Positions 52,678 to 62,767 are shown, counted from the first letter of the stretch. The stretch: DNA of 64,000 nt from Pseudomonas hamedanensis (GCF_014268595.2 NZ_CP077091.1:84501-148500); one strand, 5' to 3'. Notes: a model not told the origin generated them from the sequence alone. Translations and numbers: made by a program.

Positions 52678-53987
52678 GATCAATCCAGCGCCGTTTGAGC
52701 CTGGGGTTGATCAGCGTCATGGTGATCGTCGGTCTGGTGCTGGCGCAGACCAGCCTGTGGTTGTTCGAAGTCGGTTTGCAGCGCTATCTCGAAGCCGGTC
52801 TGCGCAACGACAGCGAAAGCCTGCTGGTGGCGCTGGTGCGCGGCCCGCAAGGCCTGCAACTGGATGAGCGGCACTTGTCGCCGGCTTATCAACGGCCCTT
52901 TTCCGGGCACTACTTCCGCATCGATTTTTCCGACAGCCATTGGCGCTCACGCTCGCTGTGGGATCAGGACTTGCCACTGCTTGAACTGCCGGGCCTGCAC
53001 AGCAATCTGCAACTGGGCCCGGGCGGTCAGCGCTTGCTGGTGTTGCGTTCGGACTATCGCCGGCTGGGCCAGTCGATCTCGATCAGCGTCGCCCAGGATT
53101 ACACGCCGGTCAGCGACAGTTTTCTGCGCATGCGCCAGATTGGCGTGGGCCTGGGGCTGGCGGCGCTGCTGCTGATTCTGTTTTTGCAACGCCTGACCGT
53201 GCGCCGTGCGTTGAAACCGCTGGAACGCGCCCGTGAGCAGATCGCCCAGTTGCAACAGGGCCAGCGTTCGCAGCTCGATGATCAGGTGCCGGTGGAACTG
53301 GAACCGCTGGTGGCGCAGATCAACCATTTGCTCGCACACACCGAAGACAGCCTCAAGCGTTCGCGCAACGCTTTGGGCAACCTCGGCCATGCGCTGAAAA
53401 CTCCGTTGGCGGTGCTGCTGAGCCTGGCCTCCAGCGAAAAACTCGATGACCATCCTGAGCTGCGCAAGGTACTCAAGGAGCAGCTGGAACAGGTGCAGCA
53501 ACGCCTCAATCGCGAACTCAATCGCGCACGCCTGTCCGGTGATGCGCTGCCCGGGGCGTTGTTTGATTGCGACGCCGAACTGCCGGGCCTGCTGGCAACG
53601 CTGAACATGATTCACGGCGAGCATCTGGCCTTGAGTTATGTCGCGCCGCCCGGGCTGCAATTGCCGTGGGACCGCGAGGATTTGCTGGAACTGCTTGGCA
53701 ACCTGCTCGACAACGCCTGCAAGTGGGCGGATGCCGAGGTTCGCTTGAGCGTTATCGAGCGCACCGATGGCTTTGCCCTGAGTGTGGAAGATGACGGGCC
53801 GGGAATTCCCGAAGAGCAACGCGCTCAGGTCTTCAGCCGTGGCACGCGGCTGGATGAGCAGACTGACGGGCACGGTTTGGGCCTGGGTATCGTGCGGGAT
53901 ATAGTCGATACGTGGGGCGGCTTGCTGGTGTTGGGCGAGAGTGAGTGGGGCGGGTTGAAAGTGGTGGTTGAACTGCCGAAACGCTAA
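52674..53987 (+). CDS. Sensor histidine kinase
   Basis: The 437-residue protein has a first membrane segment (about 9-30), a periplasmic part of about 120 residues, and a second segment near 160-180. A HAMP-like linker follows, then a HisKA helix with the phospho-His in [12 protein letters not shown] (about 239) and an ATPase domain ([27 protein letters not shown]). The periplasmic part is rich in Arg, Asp and His. The start overlaps the regulator's stop, so the pair is coupled. The signal is unknown. Confidence 0.93.
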   Translation: MRSIQRRLSLGLISVMVIVGLVLAQTSLWLFEVGLQRYLEAGLRNDSESLLVALVRGPQGLQLDERHLSPAYQRPFSGHYFRIDFSDSHWRSRSLWDQDLPLLELPGLHSNLQLGPGGQRLLVLRSDYRRLGQSISISVAQDYTPVSDSFLRMRQIGVGLGLAALLLILFLQRLTVRRALKPLERAREQIAQLQQGQRSQLDDQVPVELEPLVAQINHLLAHTEDSLKRSRNALGNLGHALKTPLAVLLSLASSEKLDDHPELRKVLKEQLEQVQQRLNRELNRARLSGDALPGALFDCDAELPGLLATLNMIHGEHLALSYVAPPGLQLPWDREDLLELLGNLLDNACKWADAEVRLSVIERTDGFALSVEDDGPGIPEEQRAQVFSRGTRLDEQTDGHGLGLGIVRDIVDTWGGLLVLGESEWGGLKVVVELPKR

Positions 53988-54011
53988 CCCAAGCCTTGTG
54001 CAAATCCTGTA

Positions 54012-54423
54012 GATACTCTGTTTACGGTCAAGCTTTTTGGAGGTGTTTACCGCTAAAAAGCTTGGTCGTATCGAAGTCTTCGCCAGCCTGCATGCAGGCC
54101 CAGAGTCCGGTCAGATATTTGCGCATGACTGCGACGATAGCCTGCATCTTTCTCTTTCCTCGAGCCACTAACGCTTCGTAAAACGCTTTCACGTTCGGGT
54201 CGCAACGTATGGCGGTCAGCGCAGGCATGTACATTGCTGAGCGCAAATAGGCATTGCCGCCCTTACTTATCCGGCCGGGCTTATCAATGCTGGTTCCTGA
54301 TTGCGTAAGCCGGACATCGAGCCCCGCGTGGCGGCTGACCTGCGCTGACTTGAGCGTCACCGGTAAAGTAGTCAGCTCAGCCAGCGCCGCAAATACAGAA
54401 ATCTCACCCATTCCCGGGGCGGC
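54012..54423 (-). repeat. 412-bp direct tandem duplication, distal copy
   Basis: Positions 54012-54423 and 54424-54835 are the same sequence as far as I can compare them by eye. The unit holds the last 124 or so codons of the transposase and the right terminus of the element. This distal copy retains an open frame (54028-54411) starting at an internal Met (MGEISVFAALAELTT), without its own ribosome site. The unit length is not a multiple of three. Confidence 0.92.
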
Positions 54424-54439
54424 GATACTCTGTTTACGG

Positions 54440-55435
54440 TCAAGCTTTTTGGAGGTGTTTACCGCTAAAAAGCTTGGTCGTATCGAAGTCTTCGCCAGCC
54501 TGCATGCAGGCCCAGAGTCCGGTCAGATATTTGCGCATGACTGCGACGATAGCCTGCATCTTTCTCTTTCCTCGAGCCACTAACGCTTCGTAAAACGCTT
54601 TCACGTTCGGGTCGCAACGTATGGCGGTCAGCGCAGGCATGTACATTGCTGAGCGCAAATAGGCATTGCCGCCCTTACTTATCCGGCCGGGCTTATCAAT
54701 GCTGGTTCCTGATTGCGTAAGCCGGACATCGAGCCCCGCGTGGCGGCTGACCTGCGCTGACTTGAGCGTCACCGGTAAAGTAGTCAGCTCAGCCAGCGCC
54801 GCAAATACAGAAATCTCACCCATTCCCGGGGCGGCGATCATGTGCCCGAACTGGGCGCTCAAGGTTGGGCAGTTGTCGATCAATGCCCGACCCGCAAGTC
54901 GGAAACGCTCGATTCTTTTGTCAAAGGCCTTGATGGCTTCCTCTTCGTCTTCAATCAGCATCAGAAGAGTTGTTTGAGTGGCTTTGAGCGCATGCAGCTC
55001 GTTCTTGGCGCGGGTGCGATGACACGTCAAACGATTGATGTGTCGGCCAATAGCGCGCAGCTCAAGCTGTATTGAAGTGGGCGGCGTCCACAACCTTGGG
55101 CTCATTCGTTCGCCGTATTCAGCTAATAACTGGGCATCGATCGCGTCCGTTTTGCTGTTTTTCAGCATCAGCTTTGCAAAGTTGTGAAAACTCTTCGGAT
55201 TGATAACCGAGACTGGCAAACCCGCCGCAGCGAGCTCCATGGCCAAGTCCAGGTAGTAGATGCCGGTGGCTTCCATCACCACTGATAGAGGCTTGAGTTC
55301 AAGCAACTTGCTGACAGCGGCCTTACGACCCGCCGGCGTCTGCTCGATATTGCACTGACCTGCAAAACGGCCGCCATTGCGCCAGCCCATCGCTGTAGTG
55401 CGAGATCCCACATCCAAACCGACGTGCATGTTCAT
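54440..55435 (-). CDS. IS110-family transposase (DEDD recombinase)
   Basis: The 331-residue protein is complete. The N-terminal RuvC-like DEDD domain shows GLDVGSRTTAMG, VVMEATGIYYLDLA and NSKTDAIDAQLLAEYG. The C-terminal transposase-20 domain shows MIAAPGMGEISVF and RHAGLDVRLTQSGTS, and the catalytic-serine region is GGNAYLRSAMYMPAL. The start at 55435 follows the leader that encodes the probable bridge RNA. The 412-bp duplication begins behind its stop codon and does not damage the frame, so the enzyme may be active. Confidence 0.95.
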   Translation of the reverse strand: MNMHVGLDVGSRTTAMGWRNGGRFAGQCNIEQTPAGRKAAVSKLLELKPLSVVMEATGIYYLDLAMELAAAGLPVSVINPKSFHNFAKLMLKNSKTDAIDAQLLAEYGERMSPRLWTPPTSIQLELRAIGRHINRLTCHRTRAKNELHALKATQTTLLMLIEDEEEAIKAFDKRIERFRLAGRALIDNCPTLSAQFGHMIAAPGMGEISVFAALAELTTLPVTLKSAQVSRHAGLDVRLTQSGTSIDKPGRISKGGNAYLRSAMYMPALTAIRCDPNVKAFYEALVARGKRKMQAIVAVMRKYLTGLWACMQAGEDFDTTKLFSGKHLQKA

Positions 55436-55497
55436 GCTTTCAACTCCAAGAGAACTGGGTTAAAAATGCTTCCTGGTTCCCCTGACCTCGAACTTCA

Positions 55498-55695
55498 TGC
55501 CACTGCAACCTTGTAATGCGAAGTCCGACTTGTCGGCTTCTCGATACTCTTCGTGGTGGGCAATGAGGCGGGGGGACCTCTCTACAGACAAGGTCAGGAG
55601 CAAGTCCTGCCTTCAGGAGTGATCGGTCTCCCCCAGAAACACATCTTCGTATGTCGCACCAGCGAGCTTAGATCTCATTTCATGCTGGTGTGTGG
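55498..55695 (-). ncRNA. Probable bridge RNA of the IS110 element
   Basis: Read from 55695 down, three hairpins can be drawn by hand. The first is a 5' stem, CACCAGC with GCTGGTG. The target-binding loop (55569-55635) has outer stem GGGGGAGACC with GGTCCCCCC, inner stem GGCAGGA with TCCTGACC, and guides TCACTCCT and CTGTAG in the internal loop. The donor-binding loop (about 55498-55562) has inner stem GAAGCCGAC with GTCGGACTTC and guides AGAGTATC and TACAAG. The first pair of guides matches the interrupted REP target; the second matches the element's right and left ends. Bridge RNAs are known for IS110/IS621. Ends are approximate. Confidence 0.8.
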
Positions 55696-55809
55696 GCAAC
55701 ATACAAGGAGTGAGCCTGCTCGCGATGGCGATGTCACATTCAGCATCGACGTGACAGACGAACCGCTATCGCGAGCAGGCTCACTCCTACAAGAGAATCT
55801 CGGTGGGTT

Positions 55810-57957
55810 TCAGACCCGAAACTGATCCATCAGGCTCTGCTGCTGATTCGCCAGGCTATTGAGCGACTGGCTGACCCGCGCCGACTCGTTCGCCTGTCCA
55901 GACAGCGACTCGGTCACATCGCGAATCGTCGCCACGTTGTTGTTGATCTCCTCAGCCACCGCGCTCTGTTCTTCGGCGGCGCTGGCGATCTGCAGGTTCA
56001 TGTCGCTGATCACCGTCACCGCATCGCCAATCTGCCGCAGCGCCGTCACCGCTTGCCCGACTTGTTCAACGCTGCCCTGGGCCTGCCGGTGGCTGTTGCC
56101 CATCGAACCGACCACTTCCTGCGTGCCGTTCTGCAACTGTTCGATGACTTGACGGGTTTCTTCCACCGACTCCTGCGTGCGGCGGGCGAGGTTGCGCACT
56201 TCGTCGGCGACCACGGCAAAACCGCGTCCGGCTTCACCGGCGCGTGCCGCTTCGATAGCGGCATTGAGGGCCAGCAGGTTGGTTTGCTCGGCGATGGCGC
56301 GGATGGTTTCCAGCACCGTGCCGATCTTCTCGCTGTTGGCGGCCAGGCCTTCGACCTGGACCATCGCCGCGCTCATGTCGGCGGCGAGGGTATCGATGCT
56401 CGCGGTGGTCCGGTCAATCACGGTCAGGCCCTGACGGGTGGCGCGGTCGGCGTCCTTGGCAGCTTCGGCGGCTTGTGCGGCACTGCGTGCGACGTCTTGC
56501 GCCGTGGCGCTCATCTCATGGGAGGCCGTGGCAACCTGATCGACCTGACGGTATTGCTGTTCCATGCCGGCACTGGTCTGGGTGGCGATGGCCGAGGACT
56601 GGTCGGCGGTGTTGCGTGCGTCCTGTACCGAGCGTTTGACCTCGGCGATGATCGGCTGCAGTTTGTCGAGGAAGCGGTTGAACCAGCCGGCCAGTTGCCC
56701 GAGTTCATCCTGCTTGTCGTAGGCCAGACGCCGGGTCAGGTCGCCTTCACCGCTGGCGATGTCTTCGAGCATGTGCGCCACGCCGAGGATCGGTCGGGTC
56801 ACGCTGCGCGCCATCAGCCACACCAGCAGCAGGCCGATCAGCGCGGCCAGTGCGCCCAGGCTCAGTTCGATCAGGGTGCCGGAGGTGTTGCTCGCGTCCA
56901 GTTGCTGCTTGAGCGCCTCGGCGCGGCTGACCAGAACCTTTTTCGGCACATCGAGCAGCACGCCCCAGGCCGGGCCATCGGGAATTGGCTGGAACGGCGA
57001 CAGCACTTTCAACTGACCGTTGCTGTGCAGGCTGCTGACGCTGCGGCTGGCACTGAGCAGGCGCAGCAGTTCGCTGCCGCTGGCTTTGTCCACGGCATCG
57101 AGGCGCTGAACGAGCTTGCTGGCGTCCGGGCTGTAACCGGCGAGCAGGCCGGTCGGGCTGATGATGCTCACTGCGGTCTGGCCGTCATAAAGCTTCTGGC
57201 TCGCCGTCTGGCTGATGGCTTGCAGGCTGTTGAGGTTGATGTCCACCGACAGCGAGGCGATGACTTTGCCGTTGACCATCAGCGGAAAAACGATGCTGGT
57301 CATCAGCACGTTGTGGCCGTCGATTACATAGAAGTACGGCTCGATCACGCAGGGCTTGAGCGTGGTGCGCGGGCAGGTGAACCAGGCGTTGGCGGCCTGA
57401 CCGCCGGGGCCGGTCCTGGTGTCGCTCATGTCGCTTTCCGGCAGCGCCATCGAGGTCACTTTGCCCGGAGTCGGTTGCGACCAGTACAGGGCGAATCGGC
57501 CCTTGTCGTTGCTGCCCAGTTCGGCCTGATCGGCAAACAGCTCGTCCTTGCCATCCAGCGCGTTGGCTTCGAATACCAGCGACAGGCCGAGCAGATCCGG
57601 GTTGGCTTGCAGCGCGGATTTGACCTGACGGGTCATGTCTTCACGCAGGTCGAAGGCGTCGAGAAAACGCTTCTCGGCCTGCTCACGCAGAAACAGCACT
57701 TGCCGCGAGAAACCGTGGCCGTACTGGTAGGCGTCCATGAACTGCTGGCGAATACCGGCGGCCTGCACTTCACCTTGCGACTCGATACGCGCCTGCGCCG
57801 ACTCGGTGAGCATTTCCATGCTTGACGCTTTTACCAGTGCAGAACTGTGCTCCATGCGATACAGCGAAAGACCCACCAACAGGGTCACGATACCGGCCAG
57901 GCACAGGCCGGCGAGCAGGGTGATTTTCCATTGGATGGAAAGTGGTCTGAGCGACAT
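55810..57957 (-). CDS. Methyl-accepting chemotaxis protein with dCache-type sensor
   Basis: The start at 57957 ([17 protein letters not shown]) has AAGGATG at good spacing and gives 715 residues. A membrane segment near 11-33 is followed by a large periplasmic double-Cache region (about 40-340), a second membrane segment near 355-375, HAMP, and a signalling domain with the hairpin tip [31 protein letters not shown] (highly conserved in the family; quoted in part as [19 protein letters not shown]). The frame extends upstream through an octamer repeat to 58278, but that part is repetitive and has no ribosome site. The ligand is unknown. Confidence 0.93.
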   Translation of the reverse strand: MSLRPLSIQWKITLLAGLCLAGIVTLLVGLSLYRMEHSSALVKASSMEMLTESAQARIESQGEVQAAGIRQQFMDAYQYGHGFSRQVLFLREQAEKRFLDAFDLREDMTRQVKSALQANPDLLGLSLVFEANALDGKDELFADQAELGSNDKGRFALYWSQPTPGKVTSMALPESDMSDTRTGPGGQAANAWFTCPRTTLKPCVIEPYFYVIDGHNVLMTSIVFPLMVNGKVIASLSVDINLNSLQAISQTASQKLYDGQTAVSIISPTGLLAGYSPDASKLVQRLDAVDKASGSELLRLLSASRSVSSLHSNGQLKVLSPFQPIPDGPAWGVLLDVPKKVLVSRAEALKQQLDASNTSGTLIELSLGALAALIGLLLVWLMARSVTRPILGVAHMLEDIASGEGDLTRRLAYDKQDELGQLAGWFNRFLDKLQPIIAEVKRSVQDARNTADQSSAIATQTSAGMEQQYRQVDQVATASHEMSATAQDVARSAAQAAEAAKDADRATRQGLTVIDRTTASIDTLAADMSAAMVQVEGLAANSEKIGTVLETIRAIAEQTNLLALNAAIEAARAGEAGRGFAVVADEVRNLARRTQESVEETRQVIEQLQNGTQEVVGSMGNSHRQAQGSVEQVGQAVTALRQIGDAVTVISDMNLQIASAAEEQSAVAEEINNNVATIRDVTESLSGQANESARVSQSLNSLANQQQSLMDQFRV

Positions 57958-58060
57958 GGGAACATCCTTATTCGATAAATATCTGAGACTTTGCACTGTA
58001 GCGGCCGTGGTTCGGCTTTCTTTATGCCGTGAACGCAATATGACCGATTGCCGCATGCTG

Positions 58061-58140
58061 GTCCTGTGAACCTGTGAACCTGTGAACCTGTGAACCTGTG
58101 GTCCTGTGGTCCTGTGGTCCTGTGGTCCTGTGGTCCTGTG
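58061..58140 (+). repeat. Ten-copy octamer tandem repeat (GTCCTGTG/AACCTGTG)
   Basis: Eighty bases consist of ten exact 8-bp units: one GTCCTGTG, four AACCTGTG and five GTCCTGTG. The last unit runs directly into the CCTGTGGCGAGG arm of the neighbouring inverted repeat, from which the unit was probably copied. Such arrays change copy number by slippage. Confidence 0.95.
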
Positions 58141-58258
58141 GCGAGGGGATTTATCCCCGTTCGGCTGCGAAGCAGTCGTGACACCCGCGTATAGGGTTAT
58201 TTTGCAGATCGCTGGGGGCGGCTTCGCCACCCAACGGGGATAAATCCCCTCGCCACAG
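58133..58258. repeat. Inverted repeat (CCTGTGGCGAGGGG type)
   Basis: CCTGTGGCGAGGGGATTTAT and ATAAATCCCCTCGCCACAGG bound an inner hairpin (GGCTGCGAAGCAG and GGCGGCTTCGCC parts). It is related to the element at 43788-43882. Confidence 0.87.
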
Positions 58259-58397
58259 GGCTTTGACACCGCCGCCACTCTGCGGCACAGTGCGCGCCCT
58301 CTAATAAGACCCTCTTTGCCAATCCGCCGGCCAACCCGCGCGGACTCATCCTGTCTGGCGGTGTGTTTTCACCCGCAGTGTTTTTTGAGGTAGTGAA

Positions 58398-59714
58398 ATG
58401 AATGCAGTCATAGCAGCCGTCGGCGTCATGCTGATCCTCAGCCTGTCGCGCGTGCATGTGGTGATCGCTTTGATCGTCGGCGCGCTGGTCGGTGGCCTCA
58501 CCGGTGGCCTGGGCATCGAAGCGACGCTCAAGGCGTTCAACAGCGGCCTGGGCGGCGGGGCGACGGTGGCGTTGTCCTATGCTTTGCTCGGCGCTTTCGC
58601 GGTGGCGATTGCCAAGTCCGGACTGGCCCACGCACTGGCCGACAAGGCCCTGGCGATGGTAGACCGGCAACACGCAACCGGTGGCGGCAACGTCAAGTGG
58701 CTGCTGATCGGCCTGTTGTGGGTGGTGGCGATTGCCTCGCAGAACATCCTGCCGATCCACATCGCCTTCATTCCGCTGCTGGTGCCGCCGCTGCTCTATG
58801 TACTGACCAAGCTGCAACTCGACCGCCGGCTGATCGCCTGTGTGATGACCTTCGGTCTGATTACCCCGTACATGTTCCTGCCGGTGGGCTTTGGCAACAT
58901 CTTCCTCAATGAGATCCTGCTGGCCAACGTCGCGCGCAGTGGCGTCGACATCAGCGGCATCAATGTTACCCACGCCATGGGCATTCCGGCGCTGGGCATG
59001 TTGGTCGGCCTCGGTATCGCGTTCATCAGCTACCGCAAGAAACGCGTGTACGACCTGGCAAAGATCGAGCAGGTCGAGCAAACGGCGGTGCAGTACAACC
59101 CGCTGAGCCTGGTGATCGCCGGCGTGGCGATTGCCGCGGCGTTCATCATTCAACTGTTGCTGGACTCGATGATTATCGGTGCGCTGGCCGGTTTTCTGAT
59201 CTTTTCGGCGTCGGGCATCGTCAAGTGGCGCGAGACCGATGACCTGTTCACCGAAGGCATGAAGATGATGGCGATGATCGGTTTCATCATGATCGCCTCG
59301 TCCGGTTTCGGCGAAGTGATCAAGGCCACCGGGGAGGTGCAGACGCTGGTACAGACGTCGGCAGCGTGGATCGATCACAGCAAGGCGGTCGGTGCGCTGA
59401 TGATGCTGCTGGTGGGGTTGCTGGTGACCATGGGCATCGGTTCGTCGTTTTCCACCGTGCCGATCCTTGCGGTGATTTTCGTGCCGCTGTGCGTGCAACT
59501 GGGTTTCAGCCCGATCGCCATTGTCTGCATCGTCGGCACCGCCGGCGCGCTGGGTGACGCCGGCTCGCCAGCCTCGGACTCGACCCTCGGTCCGACCTCC
59601 GGCCTGAACATCGACGGCCAGCACCACCACATCTGGGACACCGTGGTCCCGACCTTTCTGCATTACAACCTGCCGCTGCTGGTGTTTGGCTGGGTGGCGG
59701 CGATGGTCCTCTAA
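58398..59714 (+). CDS. Na+/H+ antiporter family protein
   Basis: The 438-residue protein has about eleven to twelve membrane segments. The [20 protein letters not shown] block (about 391-410), the early [31 protein letters not shown] stretch and [18 protein letters not shown] are typical of the Na+/H+ antiporter group near NhaC and YuiF. It may exchange sodium for protons or move a small organic cation or amino acid. It stands alone between two chemoreceptor genes. Confidence 0.82.
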   Translation: MNAVIAAVGVMLILSLSRVHVVIALIVGALVGGLTGGLGIEATLKAFNSGLGGGATVALSYALLGAFAVAIAKSGLAHALADKALAMVDRQHATGGGNVKWLLIGLLWVVAIASQNILPIHIAFIPLLVPPLLYVLTKLQLDRRLIACVMTFGLITPYMFLPVGFGNIFLNEILLANVARSGVDISGINVTHAMGIPALGMLVGLGIAFISYRKKRVYDLAKIEQVEQTAVQYNPLSLVIAGVAIAAAFIIQLLLDSMIIGALAGFLIFSASGIVKWRETDDLFTEGMKMMAMIGFIMIASSGFGEVIKATGEVQTLVQTSAAWIDHSKAVGALMMLLVGLLVTMGIGSSFSTVPILAVIFVPLCVQLGFSPIAIVCIVGTAGALGDAGSPASDSTLGPTSGLNIDGQHHHIWDTVVPTFLHYNLPLLVFGWVAAMVL

Positions 59715-59727
59715 ACGCCCCACCAAC

Positions 59728-59824
59728 CCCCTGTAGGAGTGAGCCTGCTCGCGATAGCGATGTATCCGTCGCCTCATCCGCTGACTGATACACCGCTATC
59801 GCGAGCAGGCTCACTCCTACAGGG
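59728..59824. repeat. REPIN (inverted REP pair)
   Basis: CCCCTGTAGGAGTGAGCCTG and its exact inverted partner; the spacer carries GATGTATC and GATACACC as a second partial inversion. It lies between the antiporter gene and the second chemoreceptor gene. Confidence 0.93.
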
Positions 59825-59911
59825 GATCGGGTTGTTCCCGGATTCAACTTTTGCTGCGGCGTGCCGTTAAAGCCTTTAACCACGCCAACAAAATCAAAAG
59901 AGTGAGTCCCC

Positions 59912-61594
59912 ATGCGCCTGAGTCTCAAGGCTAAAGTCCTGTCCCTTGCCGTCCTGCCGGTGCTGCTCTTTGCACTGGTCATCAGCGTGACCACGCTGTT
60001 CATCCTCCAGGAACAGGCGCGCAAGGAAGTCGAACAGACCCGCGAGCGCCTGCTCGGCGACGCCAAGGCCACCCTGCAAAGTTACGTCGCCGTGGCCATG
60101 ACCACGATCAAACCGTTGTACGACGCGGCAGCGCCGGGCGATGACGCGTCGCGAGCGCAGGCGATCAAACTGCTCTCGGGCATCCGCTACGGCAAGGACG
60201 GCTACTTCTTCGGCTACGACTCCGCGATCGTGCGCCTGTTCAAGGCCAACGATCCTGATGGCGTGGGCAAAAGCTTCAAGGACAACCGCGACCCTAATGG
60301 CGTCTACGTCAACCTCGGTCTGGTGAATGTGGCGAAGGACGGCACCCACTATCTGCAATACAGTTCGCCACTGCCAGGCAACGCCAAGGTGCTGGTGCCG
60401 AAACTCGGTTACACCGAATACCTGGCGAAATGGGACATGGCGGTCGGTACGTCGGTCAACCTCGACGGCATTGAAGCCCAGGTGGCGCAGGTCGAAGCCC
60501 AGGTGCAGGAACGAGTGCGAGGCGTGGTGCTGAGCATTGCCGGTGTCGCCGTGTTGGTGTTGCTGCTGATCGCGGCGGCGGGGCTGCTGCTGGCCAATAC
60601 CATCCTGCGGCCGCTGACCCTGATGAAGGCCAACCTCGACGACATCGCGGCGGGCGAGGGCGACTTGACTCGTCGCCTGAACATCACCAGCCAGGACGAA
60701 CTCGGCGAACTGGCGGGTTCGTTCAACCGCTTCGTCGACAAGATCCACGGCCTGGTGCGGCAGATCACCGAGATGACCACGCAACTGACCGGGCTGGTGA
60801 CGCAGGTGTCCGATCAGGCGCAGCGTTCCGATCAGGCGATGGAGCGCCAGCGCCACGAAACCGATCAGGTCGCCACGGCGATCAACGAAATGTCCGCTGC
60901 GGCCCAGGAAGTGGCGAAGAGCGCACAAAACGCCGCCGTCGCCGCCCAGCAGACCGACGCAGAAGGCCAGAGCGCCAAGCGCGTGGTGGCCGGCAGCATC
61001 AAGCAGATTCATGCGCTGGTCGATGACATCCGCAGCAGTGGCGTGTCGCTGGACAGCCTGCAACAGGACGTGAGTTCGATTGTCGGCGTGCTTGGGGTAA
61101 TCCGTTCGATTGCCGAGCAGACCAACCTGCTGGCCCTCAACGCCGCCATCGAAGCGGCGCGGGCCGGTGAGGCCGGGCGCGGGTTTGCGGTGGTCGCGGA
61201 TGAAGTGCGTGCGTTGGCCAGTCGTACGCAGATCAGCACCCAGGAAATCCAGGGCATGATCGACCGCTTGCAGGCGGGCACGCAGCAGGCGGTCGAGGCG
61301 ATGCGCCGCTCCAGCGAGGCCGGCGACGGCACTTCACAACAGGCCAATCAGGCCGGGGCGTCGCTGGACGCGATGGCGGCGCTGATCGCCACGATCAACT
61401 CGATGAACGCTCAGATCGCCAGCGCGGCGGAAGAGCAGACGGCGGTGGCCGAAGAGATCAACCGCAGCGTGCATCAGATTGCGGTGGCGGTGGACAGCGT
61501 GGCGGATGAAACGCAGTTGGGCGCGCAGACCTCGCGCAGTCTGGCAGAGCTGGGGCAGCGGTTGGGCAAGCTGGTCGGGCAGTTCCGTATCTGA
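59912..61594 (+). CDS. Methyl-accepting chemotaxis protein with single-Cache sensor
   Basis: The 560-residue protein has membrane segments near 11-33 and 206-228. Between them lies an sCache-type domain ([17 protein letters not shown] and [27 protein letters not shown], typical of Cache_2). HAMP and the signalling domain with [19 protein letters not shown] follow. It differs in sensor type from the chemoreceptor at 55810-57957. Single-Cache receptors of this kind often bind small organic acids; the ligand here is not known. Confidence 0.93.
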   Translation: MRLSLKAKVLSLAVLPVLLFALVISVTTLFILQEQARKEVEQTRERLLGDAKATLQSYVAVAMTTIKPLYDAAAPGDDASRAQAIKLLSGIRYGKDGYFFGYDSAIVRLFKANDPDGVGKSFKDNRDPNGVYVNLGLVNVAKDGTHYLQYSSPLPGNAKVLVPKLGYTEYLAKWDMAVGTSVNLDGIEAQVAQVEAQVQERVRGVVLSIAGVAVLVLLLIAAAGLLLANTILRPLTLMKANLDDIAAGEGDLTRRLNITSQDELGELAGSFNRFVDKIHGLVRQITEMTTQLTGLVTQVSDQAQRSDQAMERQRHETDQVATAINEMSAAAQEVAKSAQNAAVAAQQTDAEGQSAKRVVAGSIKQIHALVDDIRSSGVSLDSLQQDVSSIVGVLGVIRSIAEQTNLLALNAAIEAARAGEAGRGFAVVADEVRALASRTQISTQEIQGMIDRLQAGTQQAVEAMRRSSEAGDGTSQQANQAGASLDAMAALIATINSMNAQIASAAEEQTAVAEEINRSVHQIAVAVDSVADETQLGAQTSRSLAELGQRLGKLVGQFRI

Positions 61595-61610
61595 GATTTG
61601 CGCTAACCCA

Positions 61611-61702
61611 TTGTGGGAGCGGGCTTGCTCGCGAAGGCGGTGTGTCAGTCACCCCATTTGGTAGCTGACACACCGCCTTCGCGAGCAAGCCCGCTCCCAC
61701 AT
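61611..61702. repeat. REPIN (inverted REP pair)
   Basis: TTGTGGGAGCGGGCTTGCTC and GAGCAAGCCCGCTCCCACA with the spacer GGCGGTGTGTCAG and its complement. It lies between convergent genes. Confidence 0.93.
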
Positions 61703-61718
61703 TGGATTTCTGCAGCTT

Positions 61719-62654
61719 TCAGGCTCGGTCCCAATACGGGATTTCGCCGAAGCACTCGACAAAAAAATCAATCACCGTCCGCACCTTCACCGACAAGCGC
61801 CGACTCCCCGGCCACAGCACCGCAATCTGCTGCGGCTCCAGACTGTTCGACACCTGATAGTCCCCAAGCACCGGCACCAGCGTGCCTTCGCGCACCGCTT
61901 CACCAATCAGCCACGACGGAAACATCACCAGCCCCAGCCCCTGCTCGGCGGCTTGGGTGAGGGTGTCGGCGTGGTTGCCGGTGATCGGGCCTTTTATCGA
62001 GTAGGGCGTCCAGTCCTCGCCATCGCGGCGAAAAAACCAGCGTTGTTGACCCGTCGCGCCTTTGTACGCCAGGCACTGGTGCTGCGCGAGCTGGTCGGGG
62101 TGTTGCGGGGTGCCGTGGCGCTTGAGGTACGCCGGGCTGGCCGCGACCTGAAAGCGGTGCGGGGCGATGATCCGCGCCTGCATGCTCGAATCGTGCAGCG
62201 CGCCGATGCGAAACAGCAGGTCGGCGCCTTCCTGCAAGGGGTCGACGTAATGGTCGGTCTGCTGGATATCCAGTTGCAGCTTCGGATAGCGCGCGCACAG
62301 CTGGCCGAGCCACGGCGTCAGGTGGCGTTGGCCGAATACCACCGGGGCGTTGATGCGCACCAGTCCCGTGGGTTCGCTTTGTTGCTCCTGCAGGGCCTGT
62401 TCGGCTTCCTCCAGTTGCACCAGGACCCGCCGCGCGTGGTGGCCGAGCATGCGTCCGGCTTCGGTCGGGGTGACGGCGCGAGTGTGGCGGTAGAGCAATT
62501 GCTGGTTCAGTGCTTGCTCCATCAACTGGATTTGCCGGGAGATCGACGACGGTGCCACGCCTTCACGGCGGGCCACTTCGGAAAAACTGCCGTGGTCGAG
62601 TACCGCAACAAATAACCTGAGTGCCTTGAATCCCAGTTCGTTGAGCCCGTGCAT
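61719..62654 (-). CDS. LysR-family transcriptional regulator
   Basis: The start at 62654 (MHGLNELGFKALRLFVAVLD) gives 311 residues. The helix-turn-helix (SFSEVARREGVAPSSISRQIQLME) is of the CrgA/PA-type LysR group, and the C-terminal effector domain includes VRINAPVVFGQRHLTPWL. It is divergent from the YdcZ-type pair 113 bases away and may control it. Confidence 0.9.
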   Translation of the reverse strand: MHGLNELGFKALRLFVAVLDHGSFSEVARREGVAPSSISRQIQLMEQALNQQLLYRHTRAVTPTEAGRMLGHHARRVLVQLEEAEQALQEQQSEPTGLVRINAPVVFGQRHLTPWLGQLCARYPKLQLDIQQTDHYVDPLQEGADLLFRIGALHDSSMQARIIAPHRFQVAASPAYLKRHGTPQHPDQLAQHQCLAYKGATGQQRWFFRRDGEDWTPYSIKGPITGNHADTLTQAAEQGLGLVMFPSWLIGEAVREGTLVPVLGDYQVSNSLEPQQIAVLWPGSRRLSVKVRTVIDFFVECFGEIPYWDRA

Positions 62655-62767
62655 GAGGTGTCTCGCTGTGCGTGATGCGCAAAAGTGTTGTCCGGATGCT
62701 CCCATTTATCGCACAGCTGCGCCAGCCGATAATCCGCGCCATCGTTTATGAGTGTGGAAGGTTGTTT

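Larger units (their letters stand above)
54011..55707 (-). mobile_element. IS110-family insertion sequence in a REP target, with internal tandem duplication
   Basis: The element carries one IS110 transposase gene and a non-coding leader of 270 bases. On the minus strand the junctions read CACTC-CT-TGTATG at the left end and GAGTAT-CT-ACAGG at the right end, so the dinucleotide CT is shared by both sides and no longer target duplication exists. Removing 412 bases of duplicated sequence leaves about 1.28 kb, similar to IS621. The outer ends have no terminal inverted repeats, as expected of the IS110 group. REP sequences are known targets of several such elements. Confidence 0.9.
54003..55793. 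repeat. REPIN split by the IS110 element
   Basis: The left end CCTGTAG (54006-54012) and the right part GAGTGAGCCTGCTCGCG (from 55708) join into the standard REP arm when the element is removed. The opposite arm ends at 55793 (GAGCAGGCTCACTCCTACA). The interrupted REPIN is otherwise complete. Confidence 0.88.
57958..58397. other. Intergenic region with octamer repeat and hairpin repeat
   Basis: The 440-base gap between the divergent chemoreceptor and antiporter genes holds no gene I can support. It contains the octamer array (58061-58140), an inverted repeat (58133-58258) and, on each side, short stretches that must carry the two promoters. Confidence 0.6.

Noticed and set aside
54028..54411. 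Separate small transposase-like gene
   Set aside because: It is only the duplicated 3' end of the IS110 transposase and begins at an internal methionine without a ribosome site.
56053..57825. Open frame of 590 codons opposite the first chemoreceptor gene
   Set aside because: This is an antisense frame with no recognisable domain or ribosome site; the chemoreceptor reading is certain.
57958..58278. N-terminal extension of the first chemoreceptor through the octamer array
   Set aside because: The extension only encodes repeats from the 8-bp array and REP-like DNA; the ATG at 57957 has a good ribosome site and leads straight into a membrane segment.
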